A stretch of 64,000 nt of DNA, taken from contig NZ_BAABKV010000001.1 of NCBI RefSeq assembly GCF_039544005.1, positions 1,178,001 through 1,242,000 on the forward strand. Reading direction: 5' to 3'. Under the pieces are notes generated by a model. It saw only the letters and a list, made by a program, of their open reading frames with translations, was not told the origin of the DNA and ran no database searches. Of the stretch, positions 57,217 through 64,000 are shown one piece after another. This DNA comes from Kitasatospora paranensis. Its GTDB lineage: Bacteria > Actinomycetota > Actinomycetes > Streptomycetales > Streptomycetaceae. The position numbers were made by a program, and so were the translations under genes. The first letter of the stretch is position 1. Each line of letters begins with the position of its first letter.

Positions 57217-58697
57217 GCCCGGCCCTCGCCGACGCCGGCCGGACGGCGGGCGTCGCCGCCGCGCGGGCCGGGCACCGCCGTGCCGGGCCCGGAGCGGCGG
57301 CCGGGCATCAGCAGGGTGACGGCCAGGGCCAGCACGGCGGCGCCCGCCGCGACCAGGAAGACCACCAGGTACGCATGGAGCGTGGGGGCGGTGCGGCCGC
57401 CGACCTGGAAGGTGAGGTTGGCCAGCACCGCGGCCACGACGGCGCTGCAGACCGCCTGGCCGACCGAGCGCATCAGGGTGTTCAGGCCGTTCGCTGCGCC
57501 GGTCTCGGCGGCCGGGACGGCCCTGATCACCAGCGCGGGCAGGGCGCTGTAGGCGATCGCGGTACCGGCCGAGACGACGGTGGCCCCCGCGATGATCATC
57601 CACAGCTGATGGCTGGTGAAGAACCGCACCACATAGCCGACAGCCATCACGACGGCCGCGACGGCCAGCGTCACCTTGGGCCCGCGGGCGGCCGAGATCC
57701 GGGCCGACAGCGGTGAGAGCGCCACCATCGACACGCCGCCGGGCAGCAGGCACAGGCCGCTGACCACGATCGACGCGCCGAGGCCGTACCCGGTCGCCTT
57801 CGGCTCCTGCACCATCTGGGCGGTGACCAGCGAGTTGGCGTAGAACGAGAAGCCGATCAGCAGGGCCGCGAGGTTCGCCAGCAGGACGGCGGGCCGCGCC
57901 GAGACGCGCATGTCCACCATCGGTGAGGAGTGCCGCAGCTCGTACGCGCCCCACAGCAGGCCGAGCACGACGGCGGCGGCCAGCAGGCCGAGCGTCCGCC
58001 CGGAGGCCCAGCCCCAGTCGGCGCCCTGGGTGACGGCGAGCAGCAGGGCGACCAGGACGGCGGACAGGCCGACCGCCCCGAGCACGTCGAAGCGGCCGCG
58101 GGAGCGCAGCGGGGACTCGGGCACCTGCCAGAGCACCAGCAGGATGTCCAGCAGGCCGAGGCCGGCGGAGACCCAGAACATGGTGTGCCAGTCGGCGTGC
58201 TCGACCACCAGTGCGGCGACCGGCAGGCCGACCGCGGCGCCCACACCCAGTGTCGAGCTCATCAGCGCCACCGAGGACAGCACCCGTGCGGGCGGCAGCT
58301 CGTCGCGCATGATGCTGATGCCCAGCGGGACGACGGCCAGCGCGGCGCCCTGGAGTGCCCGGCCCGCGATCAGCACGGCGATGTGGGAGCTGATCGCGCA
58401 GAGCACCGACCCGGCGACCAGCACGCCGAGCGAGGCCAGCAGCACCCGGCGCTTGCCGTACATGTCGCCGATCCGCCCGAGCAGCGGGGTGCAGACGGCG
58501 CCGGTGAGCAGGGTGACGGTGACCAGCCAGCTGGCGGCCGTCGGGGTGCTGCCGGTGAGCTCCGGGATGTGCGGCAGCAGCGGGACGACGAGCGTCTGCA
58601 TGAGGGCGACGACGACGCCGCAGAAGGCCAGGACCGCGACCATCAGCCGCGGGTGGGGGGATTCGTCGGCGGGGGATGTGTCCGCTGGTACTGGCAT
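57213..58697 (-). CDS. MFS drug exporter, 14-helix (DHA2-like)
   Basis: 494-residue proton-driven exporter. LVVPLLPHIPELTGSTPTAASWLVTVTLLTGAVCTPLLGRIGDMYGKRRVLL covers the first helices and motif A (GRIGDMYGKRRV); AGRALQGAALAVVPLGISIMRDELPP is the motif-B region; STLGVGAAVGLPVAALVVEH is the antiporter motif C (GxxxGPxxGG-like). About 14 helices, ending in a Gly/Arg-rich cytoplasmic tail. ATG at 58697. Forms an operon with the overlapping TetR gene, with two operators upstream. Substrate unknown. Confidence 0.92.
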   Translation of the reverse strand: MPVPADTSPADESPHPRLMVAVLAFCGVVVALMQTLVVPLLPHIPELTGSTPTAASWLVTVTLLTGAVCTPLLGRIGDMYGKRRVLLASLGVLVAGSVLCAISSHIAVLIAGRALQGAALAVVPLGISIMRDELPPARVLSSVALMSSTLGVGAAVGLPVAALVVEHADWHTMFWVSAGLGLLDILLVLWQVPESPLRSRGRFDVLGAVGLSAVLVALLLAVTQGADWGWASGRTLGLLAAAVVLGLLWGAYELRHSSPMVDMRVSARPAVLLANLAALLIGFSFYANSLVTAQMVQEPKATGYGLGASIVVSGLCLLPGGVSMVALSPLSARISAARGPKVTLAVAAVVMAVGYVVRFFTSHQLWMIIAGATVVSAGTAIAYSALPALVIRAVPAAETGAANGLNTLMRSVGQAVCSAVVAAVLANLTFQVGGRTAPTLHAYLVVFLVAAGAAVLALAVTLLMPGRRSGPGTAVPGPRGGDARRPAGVGEGRA

Positions 58698-58722
58698 GGT
58701 GCTCGAGTCCGCTGTCCGCAGG

Positions 58723-58740
58723 GGTGTACACGTGTTCACC
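58723..58740. promoter_or_regulatory. Operator A of the MFS-tetR operon
   Basis: GGTGTACACGTGTTCACC, an 18-base palindrome with one mismatched pair, 26 bases upstream of the MFS ATG. Typical of a TetR binding site. Confidence 0.65.
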
Positions 58741-58745
58741 CCCAG

Positions 58746-58763
58746 GGTAAACACCTGTGCACC
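58746..58763. promoter_or_regulatory. Operator B of the MFS-tetR operon
   Basis: GGTAAACACCTGTGCACC, a weaker copy of operator A exactly 23 bases on, about two helical turns, so two dimers could bind on one face. Confidence 0.55.
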
Positions 58764-59147
58764 CCGGTCGGCACGCGGGGGTGCACCGGACGGCGGGGGA
58801 AGCGGACGGGGAGCCGACGCTCCGGGCGGGGGCGCGGGGGCCGTTTCTCCGGTCGGCCCGCTTGAGGAGGACAGGCCGCCCCCGGCGCCCCGCGCCCCGG
58901 CGGCACACGCGTCCGCCACGCCGATTCAAACACCGCCCCGGCCACCCCCACGACTGGTGTCCGGCACCAGGCGCACCGGCTCCCTCCGGGCGATCGTCCA
59001 GCCCCGGCTCCGGGCCGATGACAGCGGTGACCCCGCCGGTGTGGATCACCGCGCCGCGCGGTGGAAAGTGCCGCACGCGGATCGCCGGCCGGGCAATAGA
59101 GGGACATGCGGGACGCGAACGCCTGTCGGCGGCGGCGCACGGCCGGC
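58764..59147. other. Non-coding region
   Basis: 384 bases between the MFS operators and the small membrane protein gene. The frames crossing it are biased shadows. No repeat or RNA structure recognised. Confidence 0.45.
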
Positions 59148-59470
59148 TCAGAGCCAGGCCCCCAGCCGAAGGTGCAGAGGTAGCCGCGGCGCAGCAGGTC
59201 GCGACCGCGGGCCCCTCGCACGGACAGGATCGCCAGGGCGGCGAGGAACAGCGCTGCGAAGGCTGCCGGCACGACGGCTCCCAGGAGAGGCCGGACGAGG
59301 AGACCCGTCGCCGGGCCGGCGGCGGCCACCAGGCCGAGGCCCAGGTGGGCCGCGGACAGGTCCGCCCGGATCGCCTCGCGGGCCTCCGTCCGCGCCTGCG
59401 CCAGGTCGCGTTCGTAGCGTGCACGGGCCGCCGCGGGATCCGCCGCAGGTCCCTCGGGCCACTCCTGCAC
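59148..59470 (-). CDS. Small membrane protein, frameshifted at the C terminus
   Basis: About 107 residues. Acidic helical N terminus QEWPEGPAADPAAARARYERDLAQARTEAREAIRADLSAAH, two membrane helices (LGLGLVAAAGPATGLLVRPLLGAVV; PAAFAALFLAALAILSV) and a short end RDLLRRGYLCTFGWGAWL. That end appears only if one C is added to the run 59159-59163; as read the frame runs on for 240 residues of nonsense. GTG at 59470 has GAGGGAG upstream. Function unknown. Confidence 0.65.
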
Positions 59471-59636
59471 GGCTGTTGCTCCCTCGCGTCGACTGCGGCG
59501 GACCCTACCGGGGCCGGGGTGCCGGACCGGCGGGCGGCGGCGCGTTGCGGGCGGTCGCCGCGGTGTGAGTGAATACCGCCGGAACCGGCCGGAGTACGAC
59601 GTTCCGCCTGCCCCTGCACCGTGGTGAGGAAGTCTC

Positions 59637-59993
59637 ATGAGCACCGTCCTGCCCGCCGCCGCCCCGCGCCCCAAGTCGCCCGTCGGCTTCGTCGTGGCCC
59701 TGGTGCTGTTCGGTCTCGCCGCCGCCGCGGTCAACGCCGTGTATGCCTTCGGCATGCTGTTCGCCACCGACTCCTGCGGCACCGACGCCGGGTCGGCGGC
59801 GCTGTGCAACCCGGGGGTCTGGCTCCTGCTGGTGCTCCTGCCGTGGGGCGGCCTGCTCGGCGCCCTGCTGACCGGGGGCGTCGGCGCTGCCGCCGCCCGG
59901 CGCCGCGGTCGCTCGCCCTGGCCGGCGCTGCTGCCCGGCGTCGGCGTGTACCTGCTGTCGCTCGCCGTGGTCTACCTCACCGTCTTCGCCTGA
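59637..59993 (+). CDS. Hypothetical membrane protein
   Basis: 118 residues, three membrane helices: VGFVVALVLFGLAAAAVNAVYAFGMLF, GVWLLLVLLPWGGLLGALLTGGVGAAAA and LLPGVGVYLLSLAVVYLTVFA, with an outside loop carrying two cysteines (DSCGTDAGSAALCNPG) that could form a disulfide. ATG at 59637 after GAGGAAG. 58 bases before the PAP2-like gene on the same strand; probably co-transcribed. Function unknown. Confidence 0.75.
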   Translation: MSTVLPAAAPRPKSPVGFVVALVLFGLAAAAVNAVYAFGMLFATDSCGTDAGSAALCNPGVWLLLVLLPWGGLLGALLTGGVGAAAARRRGRSPWPALLPGVGVYLLSLAVVYLTVFA

Positions 59994-60051
59994 CCGTCCG
60001 CCCGGTCCGGTGCGGTGCGCCGCCCCGGGGAGCCCCTGGGAGCCCTCCCGT

Positions 60052-60672
60052 ATGAGCACCTTCAGCCCGCCGGAGCCGCCGCGCTTCGCGACCGGTTCGC
60101 CGCGCGAGCGGGCGGCCCGGATCGTCACCGACGTGCTGGCGCTCGCCAACCTCGTCATCGCGCTGCTGGTCGTGATCGGCGCGCACACCGGCCGCGGCTG
60201 GGCCGGCGCCGGCTGGGGCCTGCTCGCCGCGCTGTTCTGCGGCGTGCTGCCGATCGGCCTGATCCTCCGGGGTGTCCGGCGGGGCAGGCTGACGGACCGG
60301 CACATCCGGGTGCGCCGCCAGCGGCTGGTGCCGATGGCGGCCAGTCTGCTCTGCGTGCTGGCGGGCCTGGCGGTGCTCGGCCTGCTGGACGCCCCGCGGG
60401 CGGTGCTCGCCCTGGTCGTGGCGATGCTGGTGGGGTTGCTGTCCTCGCTTGCCGTCACCGTCCGCTGGCAGATCTCGATCCACAACTCGGTGGCCGGGGG
60501 CACCGCCGCGGTCCTCCTGCTGGCCTTCGGACCGGTGGCGGTGCCCGCGCTGGCCCTGCCGGTCGCGATCGGCTGGTCGCGCCTCGTCCTGAGGGCGCAC
60601 ACCCCGGCCCAGGTCGTCACGGGCACGGCCCTGGGCGGCGTGTGCGGGCTCGTGTTCGCCCTGCTGCGCTGA
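60052..60672 (+). CDS. PAP2-superfamily phosphatase-like membrane protein
   Basis: 206 residues with about six membrane helices (IVTDVLALANLVIALLVVIGAH, GLLAALFCGVLPIGLIL, LVPMAASLLCVLAGLAVLGLL). The C-terminal part WQISIHNSVAGGTAAVLLL and WSRLVLRAHTPAQVVTGTALG carries the SxxH and R-x5-H-like elements of the PAP2 phosphatase motif (HN and RAHT), while the first KxxxxxxRP motif is not obvious. Likely acts on prenyl or lipid phosphates. Its 3' end overlaps the corrected 3' end of the convergent ssuD-like gene by 56 bases. Confidence 0.8.
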   Translation: MSTFSPPEPPRFATGSPRERAARIVTDVLALANLVIALLVVIGAHTGRGWAGAGWGLLAALFCGVLPIGLILRGVRRGRLTDRHIRVRRQRLVPMAASLLCVLAGLAVLGLLDAPRAVLALVVAMLVGLLSSLAVTVRWQISIHNSVAGGTAAVLLLAFGPVAVPALALPVAIGWSRLVLRAHTPAQVVTGTALGGVCGLVFALLR

Positions 60673-61788
60673 CGTCCCACCCACCGGAGGCGTCCGGACG
60701 GCGCCACAGCCCGCGGGCCGCCAGCAGCGGGAGCACCCCCTCCCCACCTGGTAGGCCTCCTCCAGGTGCGGCACCCCGGACAGGACGAACTCGTCCACTC
60801 CGAGCCGGTGGTACTCCTCGATCCGGTCGGCCACCTCCGCGTGGCTGCCGACCAGCGCCGTCCCGGCGCCGCCGCGCACCAGCCCGACGCCGGCCCACAG
60901 GTTGGGATACACCTCCAGCCGGTCGGTGGACCCGCCGTGCAGCTCGCGCATCCGGCGCTGGCCCTCCGACTCGCTGCGGGCCAGCGCCTCCTGGGTGGCC
61001 CGGATCCGCTCCGGGTCCATCCCGGCCAGCAGCCGGTCCGCCTCGGCCCAGGCCTCGGCCGAGGTGTCCCGGCTGATGGTGTGCAGCCGGATGCCGAACC
61101 GCGGGCTGCGCCCGTGCACGGCCGCCAGCGACCGGATCCGGTCGATCTTCTCCTTCACCTGCCCGGGCGGCTCGCCCCAGGTGAGGTAGACGTCGGCGTG
61201 CCGGGCGGCGACCCGTTCGGCCTCCGGTGAGGACCCGCCGAAGTACACGTCCGGGACGGGCTCGGGCAGCCGGGTCAGCCGCGCCCCCTCGACCTGCAGG
61301 TGCGTGCCGTGGTGGTCGACGGTCTCGCCGCGCCACAGCCGCCCGGTGACGGTGAGGAACTCGTCCGTCCTGGCGTACCGGCCGGCCTTGTCGAGGAAGT
61401 CGCCGTACGCCCGCTGCTCCGCCGACTCGCCGCCGGTGACCACGTTGAGCAGCAGCCGGCCGCCCGACTGGTTCTGGTAGCTCGCCGCCATCTGGGCGGC
61501 CAGCGTGGGGCTGATCTGGCCGGGCCGGAAGGCGACCAGGTACCGCAGCCGCTCGGTGACCTGGGTCAGCATCGCGGTGGTCAGCCAGGCGTCCTCGCAC
61601 CAGGCGCCGGTCGGGGTGAGGGCGCCCGAGAAGCCCAACTGCTCGGCGGTGCGGGCGATCTGGCCCAGGTAGGCGACGCTCGGCGGGCGGTCCGAGCCGG
61701 CCGTCCCCGGGGTGGAGCCGTGGCCCCCGCCGACGACCTGGCGGCTGTCGCCGGTGGTCGGCAGGAACCAGTGCACGGTCAGTGCCAC
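60617..61788 (-). CDS. Alkanesulfonate monooxygenase-like enzyme (SsuD type), frameshifted at the C terminus
   Basis: LLM flavin monooxygenase releasing sulfite from sulfonates with FMNH2 and O2. ALTVHWFLPTTGDSRQVVGGGH, FSGALTPTGAWCEDAW (the SsuD active-site cysteine segment), LVAFRPGQISPTLAAQMAASYQNQSGGRLLLNVVTGGES and VYFGGSSPEAERVAARHADVYLTWGEPP are typical. One C is missing at 60742-60745; restored, the end reads HLEEAYQVGEGVLPLLAARGLW and stops at 60617, overlapping the convergent PAP2 gene. About 390 residues. GTG at 61788 overlaps the flavin reductase gene, its likely FMNH2 source. Confidence 0.9.
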
Positions 61789-62351
61789 GCCCGCTCCTCC
61801 CCCGGCGCCGGGGCGAAACCGCCGAAGCCGCCGTCGTGGTGGACCAGCGGGGCACCGCCGTCCGCCCGCGCGGCCAGCACCTCGCCGACCACCAGCAGGT
61901 GGTCGCCGACCGGCTGGAACTGCACCGGACGGGCCGTCAGCCAGGCGGCCGCCCCGGCCAGCAGCGGGGTGCCGTGCGGACCGGTGTGCCAGGCCGCGCC
62001 GGCGAAGCGGTCGATGCCGCTGCGGGCGAACTGCCGGGCCAGTTCCTCCTGGTCGCGCCGGAGCAGGTGCACGGTGAAGGCGTCGGCGGCCCGCACGGCG
62101 GGCGCGCTGGAGGCGCCCGCCGCGAGGTAGAAGGAGACCAGTGCGGGCTCCAGGCTGACCGAGGTGAAGGAGGTCGCGGTGAATCCGGCCGGGCCGGGGA
62201 CGGTGATCACGGTGACCCCGGAGGCGTGCCGGCGCAGGGTCCGGCGGAGCAGGTCGGCCGGGGTGGCCCGCTCCGGGCCGACGGTGGGGCCGACGGTAGG
62301 GTCGGTGACGGGGTCGGTGGCGGTGGCGGGGCGGTCGTCCACGGTGGTCAT
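61779..62351 (-). CDS. Flavin reductase family protein
   Basis: 190 residues. After a Thr/Pro-rich start, LLRRTLRRHASGVTVITVPGPAGFTATSFTSVSLEPALVSFYLAAGASSAPAVRAADAFTVHLLRRDQEELARQFA is the flavin reductase-like split barrel of the HpaC/SsuE-replacing type, then VQFQPVGDHLLVVGEVLAARADGGAPLVHHDGGF. Supplies reduced FMN to the neighbouring monooxygenases, and perhaps to those at 10-17 kb, which have no reductase of their own. ATG overlaps the hydrolase stop (ATGA); the stop lies inside the next gene's first codons. Confidence 0.92.
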   Translation of the reverse strand: MTTVDDRPATATDPVTDPTVGPTVGPERATPADLLRRTLRRHASGVTVITVPGPAGFTATSFTSVSLEPALVSFYLAAGASSAPAVRAADAFTVHLLRRDQEELARQFARSGIDRFAGAAWHTGPHGTPLLAGAAAWLTARPVQFQPVGDHLLVVGEVLAARADGGAPLVHHDGGFGGFAPAPGEERAWH

Positions 62352-63103
62352 GAGGTGTGTCCCTCCCGGGGCGCGGTGGTGAGCAGAGGGGGCAGGTCCG
62401 GGCCGCCGGCACGCAGCCGCTCCAGCCACTGGACGATCTGTGCGGCGACACTGCGGTGCGCGGCGTCGTTGAGCACGTCGTGCAACCCGTCGGCGACGAG
62501 GACGAGTTCGGCCCGGCTCAGCCGGGCGGCCAGCCGGCGGGCCGCCCCGACGGGGACGACCGGGTCGGCCTGCCCGTGCAGCACCAGCACCGGCAGGTCG
62601 GGGGCGGACGCCTCGGCGGCGGCGGCGAGTTCGGCCGGTACGGGGACGCCGAGCCGGCCCGGCCGGAACCCGGGGTCCTCGGTGAGCAGGCCGCGATGGA
62701 CGGGACAGGCCGTCCGGGCGGCCAGTTCGTCGCTCCACCCCGTGCCGGCGGCCACCCGGCCGGCGGGTGCGCCGGCGACGAGGACGGCGTCCGGCCGGGC
62801 GGCGCCCGCCGCCGCGGCGAGGGCCACCAGTGCACCGGTGTCGCTGCCGGCGAGGACGACCGGGCCTCCTGCCTCGCGGGCGGCCGCGACGAGGCCGGCG
62901 AGGTGGCCGCCGTCGGCGAGCGTCCACACGTCGGCCAGGGCCTGGACACGGTACCCGTCGAAGGCCAGCCGCCGACCGAACCGCCCGTAGACGCCCGGGT
63001 GTTCACCACGGCCCGGCAGCAGCAGGACGGTACCGCGGACGGTGCTGCCCTCGGCGGGCTCCCAGGTCTGCCCGGGGTGCCGGACGGGCGCGGCGGCCGT
63101 CAC
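62348..63103 (-). CDS. Alpha/beta hydrolase with Asp at the nucleophile elbow
   Basis: 251 residues. GTVLLLPGRGEHPGVYGRFGRRLAFDGYRVQ is the oxyanion strand; the elbow reads VVLAGSDTGALVALAAAA, so the G-x-Nuc-x-G position is aspartate, as in haloalkane dehalogenases and epoxide hydrolases, with serine one residue before it. Acid VLVLHGQADPVVPVG and histidine LVLVADGLHDVLNDAAHRSV are kept. GTG at 63103 overlaps the monooxygenase stop (GTGA) and its stop overlaps the flavin reductase ATG. Placed inside a sulfonate operon, it may cleave an ester or halide from the substrate; unproven. Confidence 0.85.
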   Translation of the reverse strand: MTAAAPVRHPGQTWEPAEGSTVRGTVLLLPGRGEHPGVYGRFGRRLAFDGYRVQALADVWTLADGGHLAGLVAAAREAGGPVVLAGSDTGALVALAAAAGAARPDAVLVAGAPAGRVAAGTGWSDELAARTACPVHRGLLTEDPGFRPGRLGVPVPAELAAAAEASAPDLPVLVLHGQADPVVPVGAARRLAARLSRAELVLVADGLHDVLNDAAHRSVAAQIVQWLERLRAGGPDLPPLLTTAPREGHTS

Positions 63104-64000
63104 CGGACACCGCCGGCGACCGCGGCGGCCGTCCGGGCCGCGACGGAGGCCGCGGCGGCGGCAGCCGTGGCGGCAGCCGTGGCGGCCTCGCGCCGGGCGA
63201 CCTCCTGGCGGACCAGCGGCAGCAGCTCGCGCCCGTAGTCGAGGGCGTCGTCCAGCGGGTCGTAACCCCGGATGAGCAGGGTGGTCACGCCCAGGTCGAC
63301 GTAGTCGAGCAGGGCCTGGGCGACCGTCTCCGGGGTGCCGACCAGGGCGGTGGAGTTGCCCGCGGCCCCGGTGGCGGCGGCGGGTGCCGTCCAGAGTGCC
63401 CGGTCGTGCCGGTCGCCCTTGGCGGCGGCGGCCAGCAGCCGCTGCGAGCCGACGTTCTGCGGGACGGCGGCCGGGCCGGTCGGCAGGATCGGACGCCGGC
63501 CGCCGAAGGCGTCGCCGCGGGAGCGGATGGTGTCCAGGATGCGGTGGGCGCGGCCCCAGGCCTCGTCCTCGGTGCGGCCGAGAATCGGACGGAAGGAGAC
63601 GCTGAAGCCGGGCAGGGTCGTCCGCCCGGCGGCCTCGGCGGCGGCCCGGACCCGGGCGATCTGCTCGGCCGTCTCGGCCAGCGGCTCGCCCCACAGCGCG
63701 AAGGTGTCGGCGTGCTTGCCGCCGACCCGGTAGGCCGCGTCCGAGGAGCCGCCGAAGAACAGCGGGATCCGGGGCTGCCGGGCCGGGCGCACCTCGGAGT
63801 GGAAGTCCGCGAACCGGTAGTACGGGCCGTCGTAATCGAACGGCTTCTCCTCCGTCCAGGCCCGGGTGAGCACGGTGAGGTAGTCGTCGGTGCGGGCGTA
63901 CCGCTCGTCCTTGGTGAGGTAGTCGCCGTCGCGGCGCTGCTCGGCGTCGTGGCCGCCGGTGATGATGTGGACGGCGACCCGGCCGCCGGAGAACTGGTCG
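63100..64000 (-). CDS. SsuD-like LLM class flavin-dependent oxidoreductase, partial
   Basis: C-terminal 299 residues; the N terminus lies beyond the right edge. DQFSGGRVAVHIITGGHDAEQRRDGDYLTKDERYARTDDYL, FFGGSSDAAYRVGGKHADTFALWGEPLAETAEQIARVRAAA and AGNSTALVGTPETVAQALLDYVDLGVTTLLIRGYDPLDDALDYGRELLPLVRQEV. Closely parallels the enzyme at 16680-17818, segment by segment, so the two are paralogues serving the two sulfur operons. Ends in an Ala-rich tail of about 30 residues. Its stop overlaps the hydrolase GTG. Confidence 0.9.
   Translation of the reverse strand, partial: DQFSGGRVAVHIITGGHDAEQRRDGDYLTKDERYARTDDYLTVLTRAWTEEKPFDYDGPYYRFADFHSEVRPARQPRIPLFFGGSSDAAYRVGGKHADTFALWGEPLAETAEQIARVRAAAEAAGRTTLPGFSVSFRPILGRTEDEAWGRAHRILDTIRSRGDAFGGRRPILPTGPAAVPQNVGSQRLLAAAAKGDRHDRALWTAPAAATGAAGNSTALVGTPETVAQALLDYVDLGVTTLLIRGYDPLDDALDYGRELLPLVRQEVARREAATAAATAAAAAASVAARTAAAVAGGVR

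Overview
The window is high-GC actinobacterial DNA with tightly packed, often overlapping genes (GTGA/ATGA junctions) and frequent GTG starts. A short chaplin, bkd-like acyl-CoA carboxylase genes, a PucR regulator and split LigD-type NHEJ genes point to Streptomycetaceae (Streptomyces or Kitasatospora). No rRNA, tRNA, CRISPR array, transposase or plasmid origin was seen.

Layout. 1-4.6 kb: AtuA / carboxyltransferase / biotin carboxylase operon for branched acyl-CoA or terpenoid catabolism, reading out of the left edge, with a palindromic operator upstream. 4.7-9.3 kb: small unrelated genes (hypotheticals, broken VOC protein, an alpha/beta hydrolase without its catalytic triad, a chaplin, a Gfo/Idh/MocA oxidoreductase). 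9.8-23.1 kb: a large organosulfur island. Two cysteine-type leader peptides (9815-9937 and 16312-16389) head two co-directional operons carrying five LLM-class flavin monooxygenases, a GNAT acetyltransferase and a polar amino acid ABC transporter with two binding lipoproteins, two permeases and one ATPase; a LysR gene closes it. The gene content resembles the Bacillus ytm/yxe S-alkylcysteine salvage operons. 23.1-25.6 kb: tdh-kbl threonine degradation. 25.8-30.5 kb: phosphate permease, proton antiporter, SDR, MarR-GNAT fusion with an operator over its own start. 30.5-38.9 kb: split LigD ligase/polymerase pair, SMP-30, bioF, PucR, TerD, PadR. 39-47 kb: an M16-peptidase gene flanked by two unrecognised genes, DUF6529 protein, an IF-1 paralogue, GNAT, pgm. 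47.3-50.6 kb: secreted protein, SulP transporter, DUF2804. 50.8-54.4 kb: a persulfide-responsive regulon (CstR-like repressor, CstB-like persulfide dioxygenase-rhodanese, TauE exporter, YgaP-like rhodanese) with five matching operators. 54.5-60.7 kb: PPOX/HTH protein, antitoxin-like protein, TetR/MFS pair, membrane proteins. 60.6-64 kb: a second organosulfur operon (SsuD, flavin reductase, hydrolase, SsuD-like monooxygenase) running in from the right edge.

How it works together. Three parts concern sulfur: uptake and oxidative cleavage of organosulfur compounds under cysteine-sensing leader control (9.8-22 kb), desulfonation (60.6-64 kb), and removal of the sulfide/persulfide and sulfite that such chemistry can release (50.8-54.4 kb). 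This linkage is inference; the individual families are visible in the sequence.

Sequence quality. At least seventeen genes or gene ends are broken by a single missing base, nearly always in a G or C run of three to five bases, and never by an extra base. Restoring one base restores a conserved protein each time. This looks like systematic homopolymer under-calling rather than gene decay, so these genes are annotated as full-length CDS with the shift position given.
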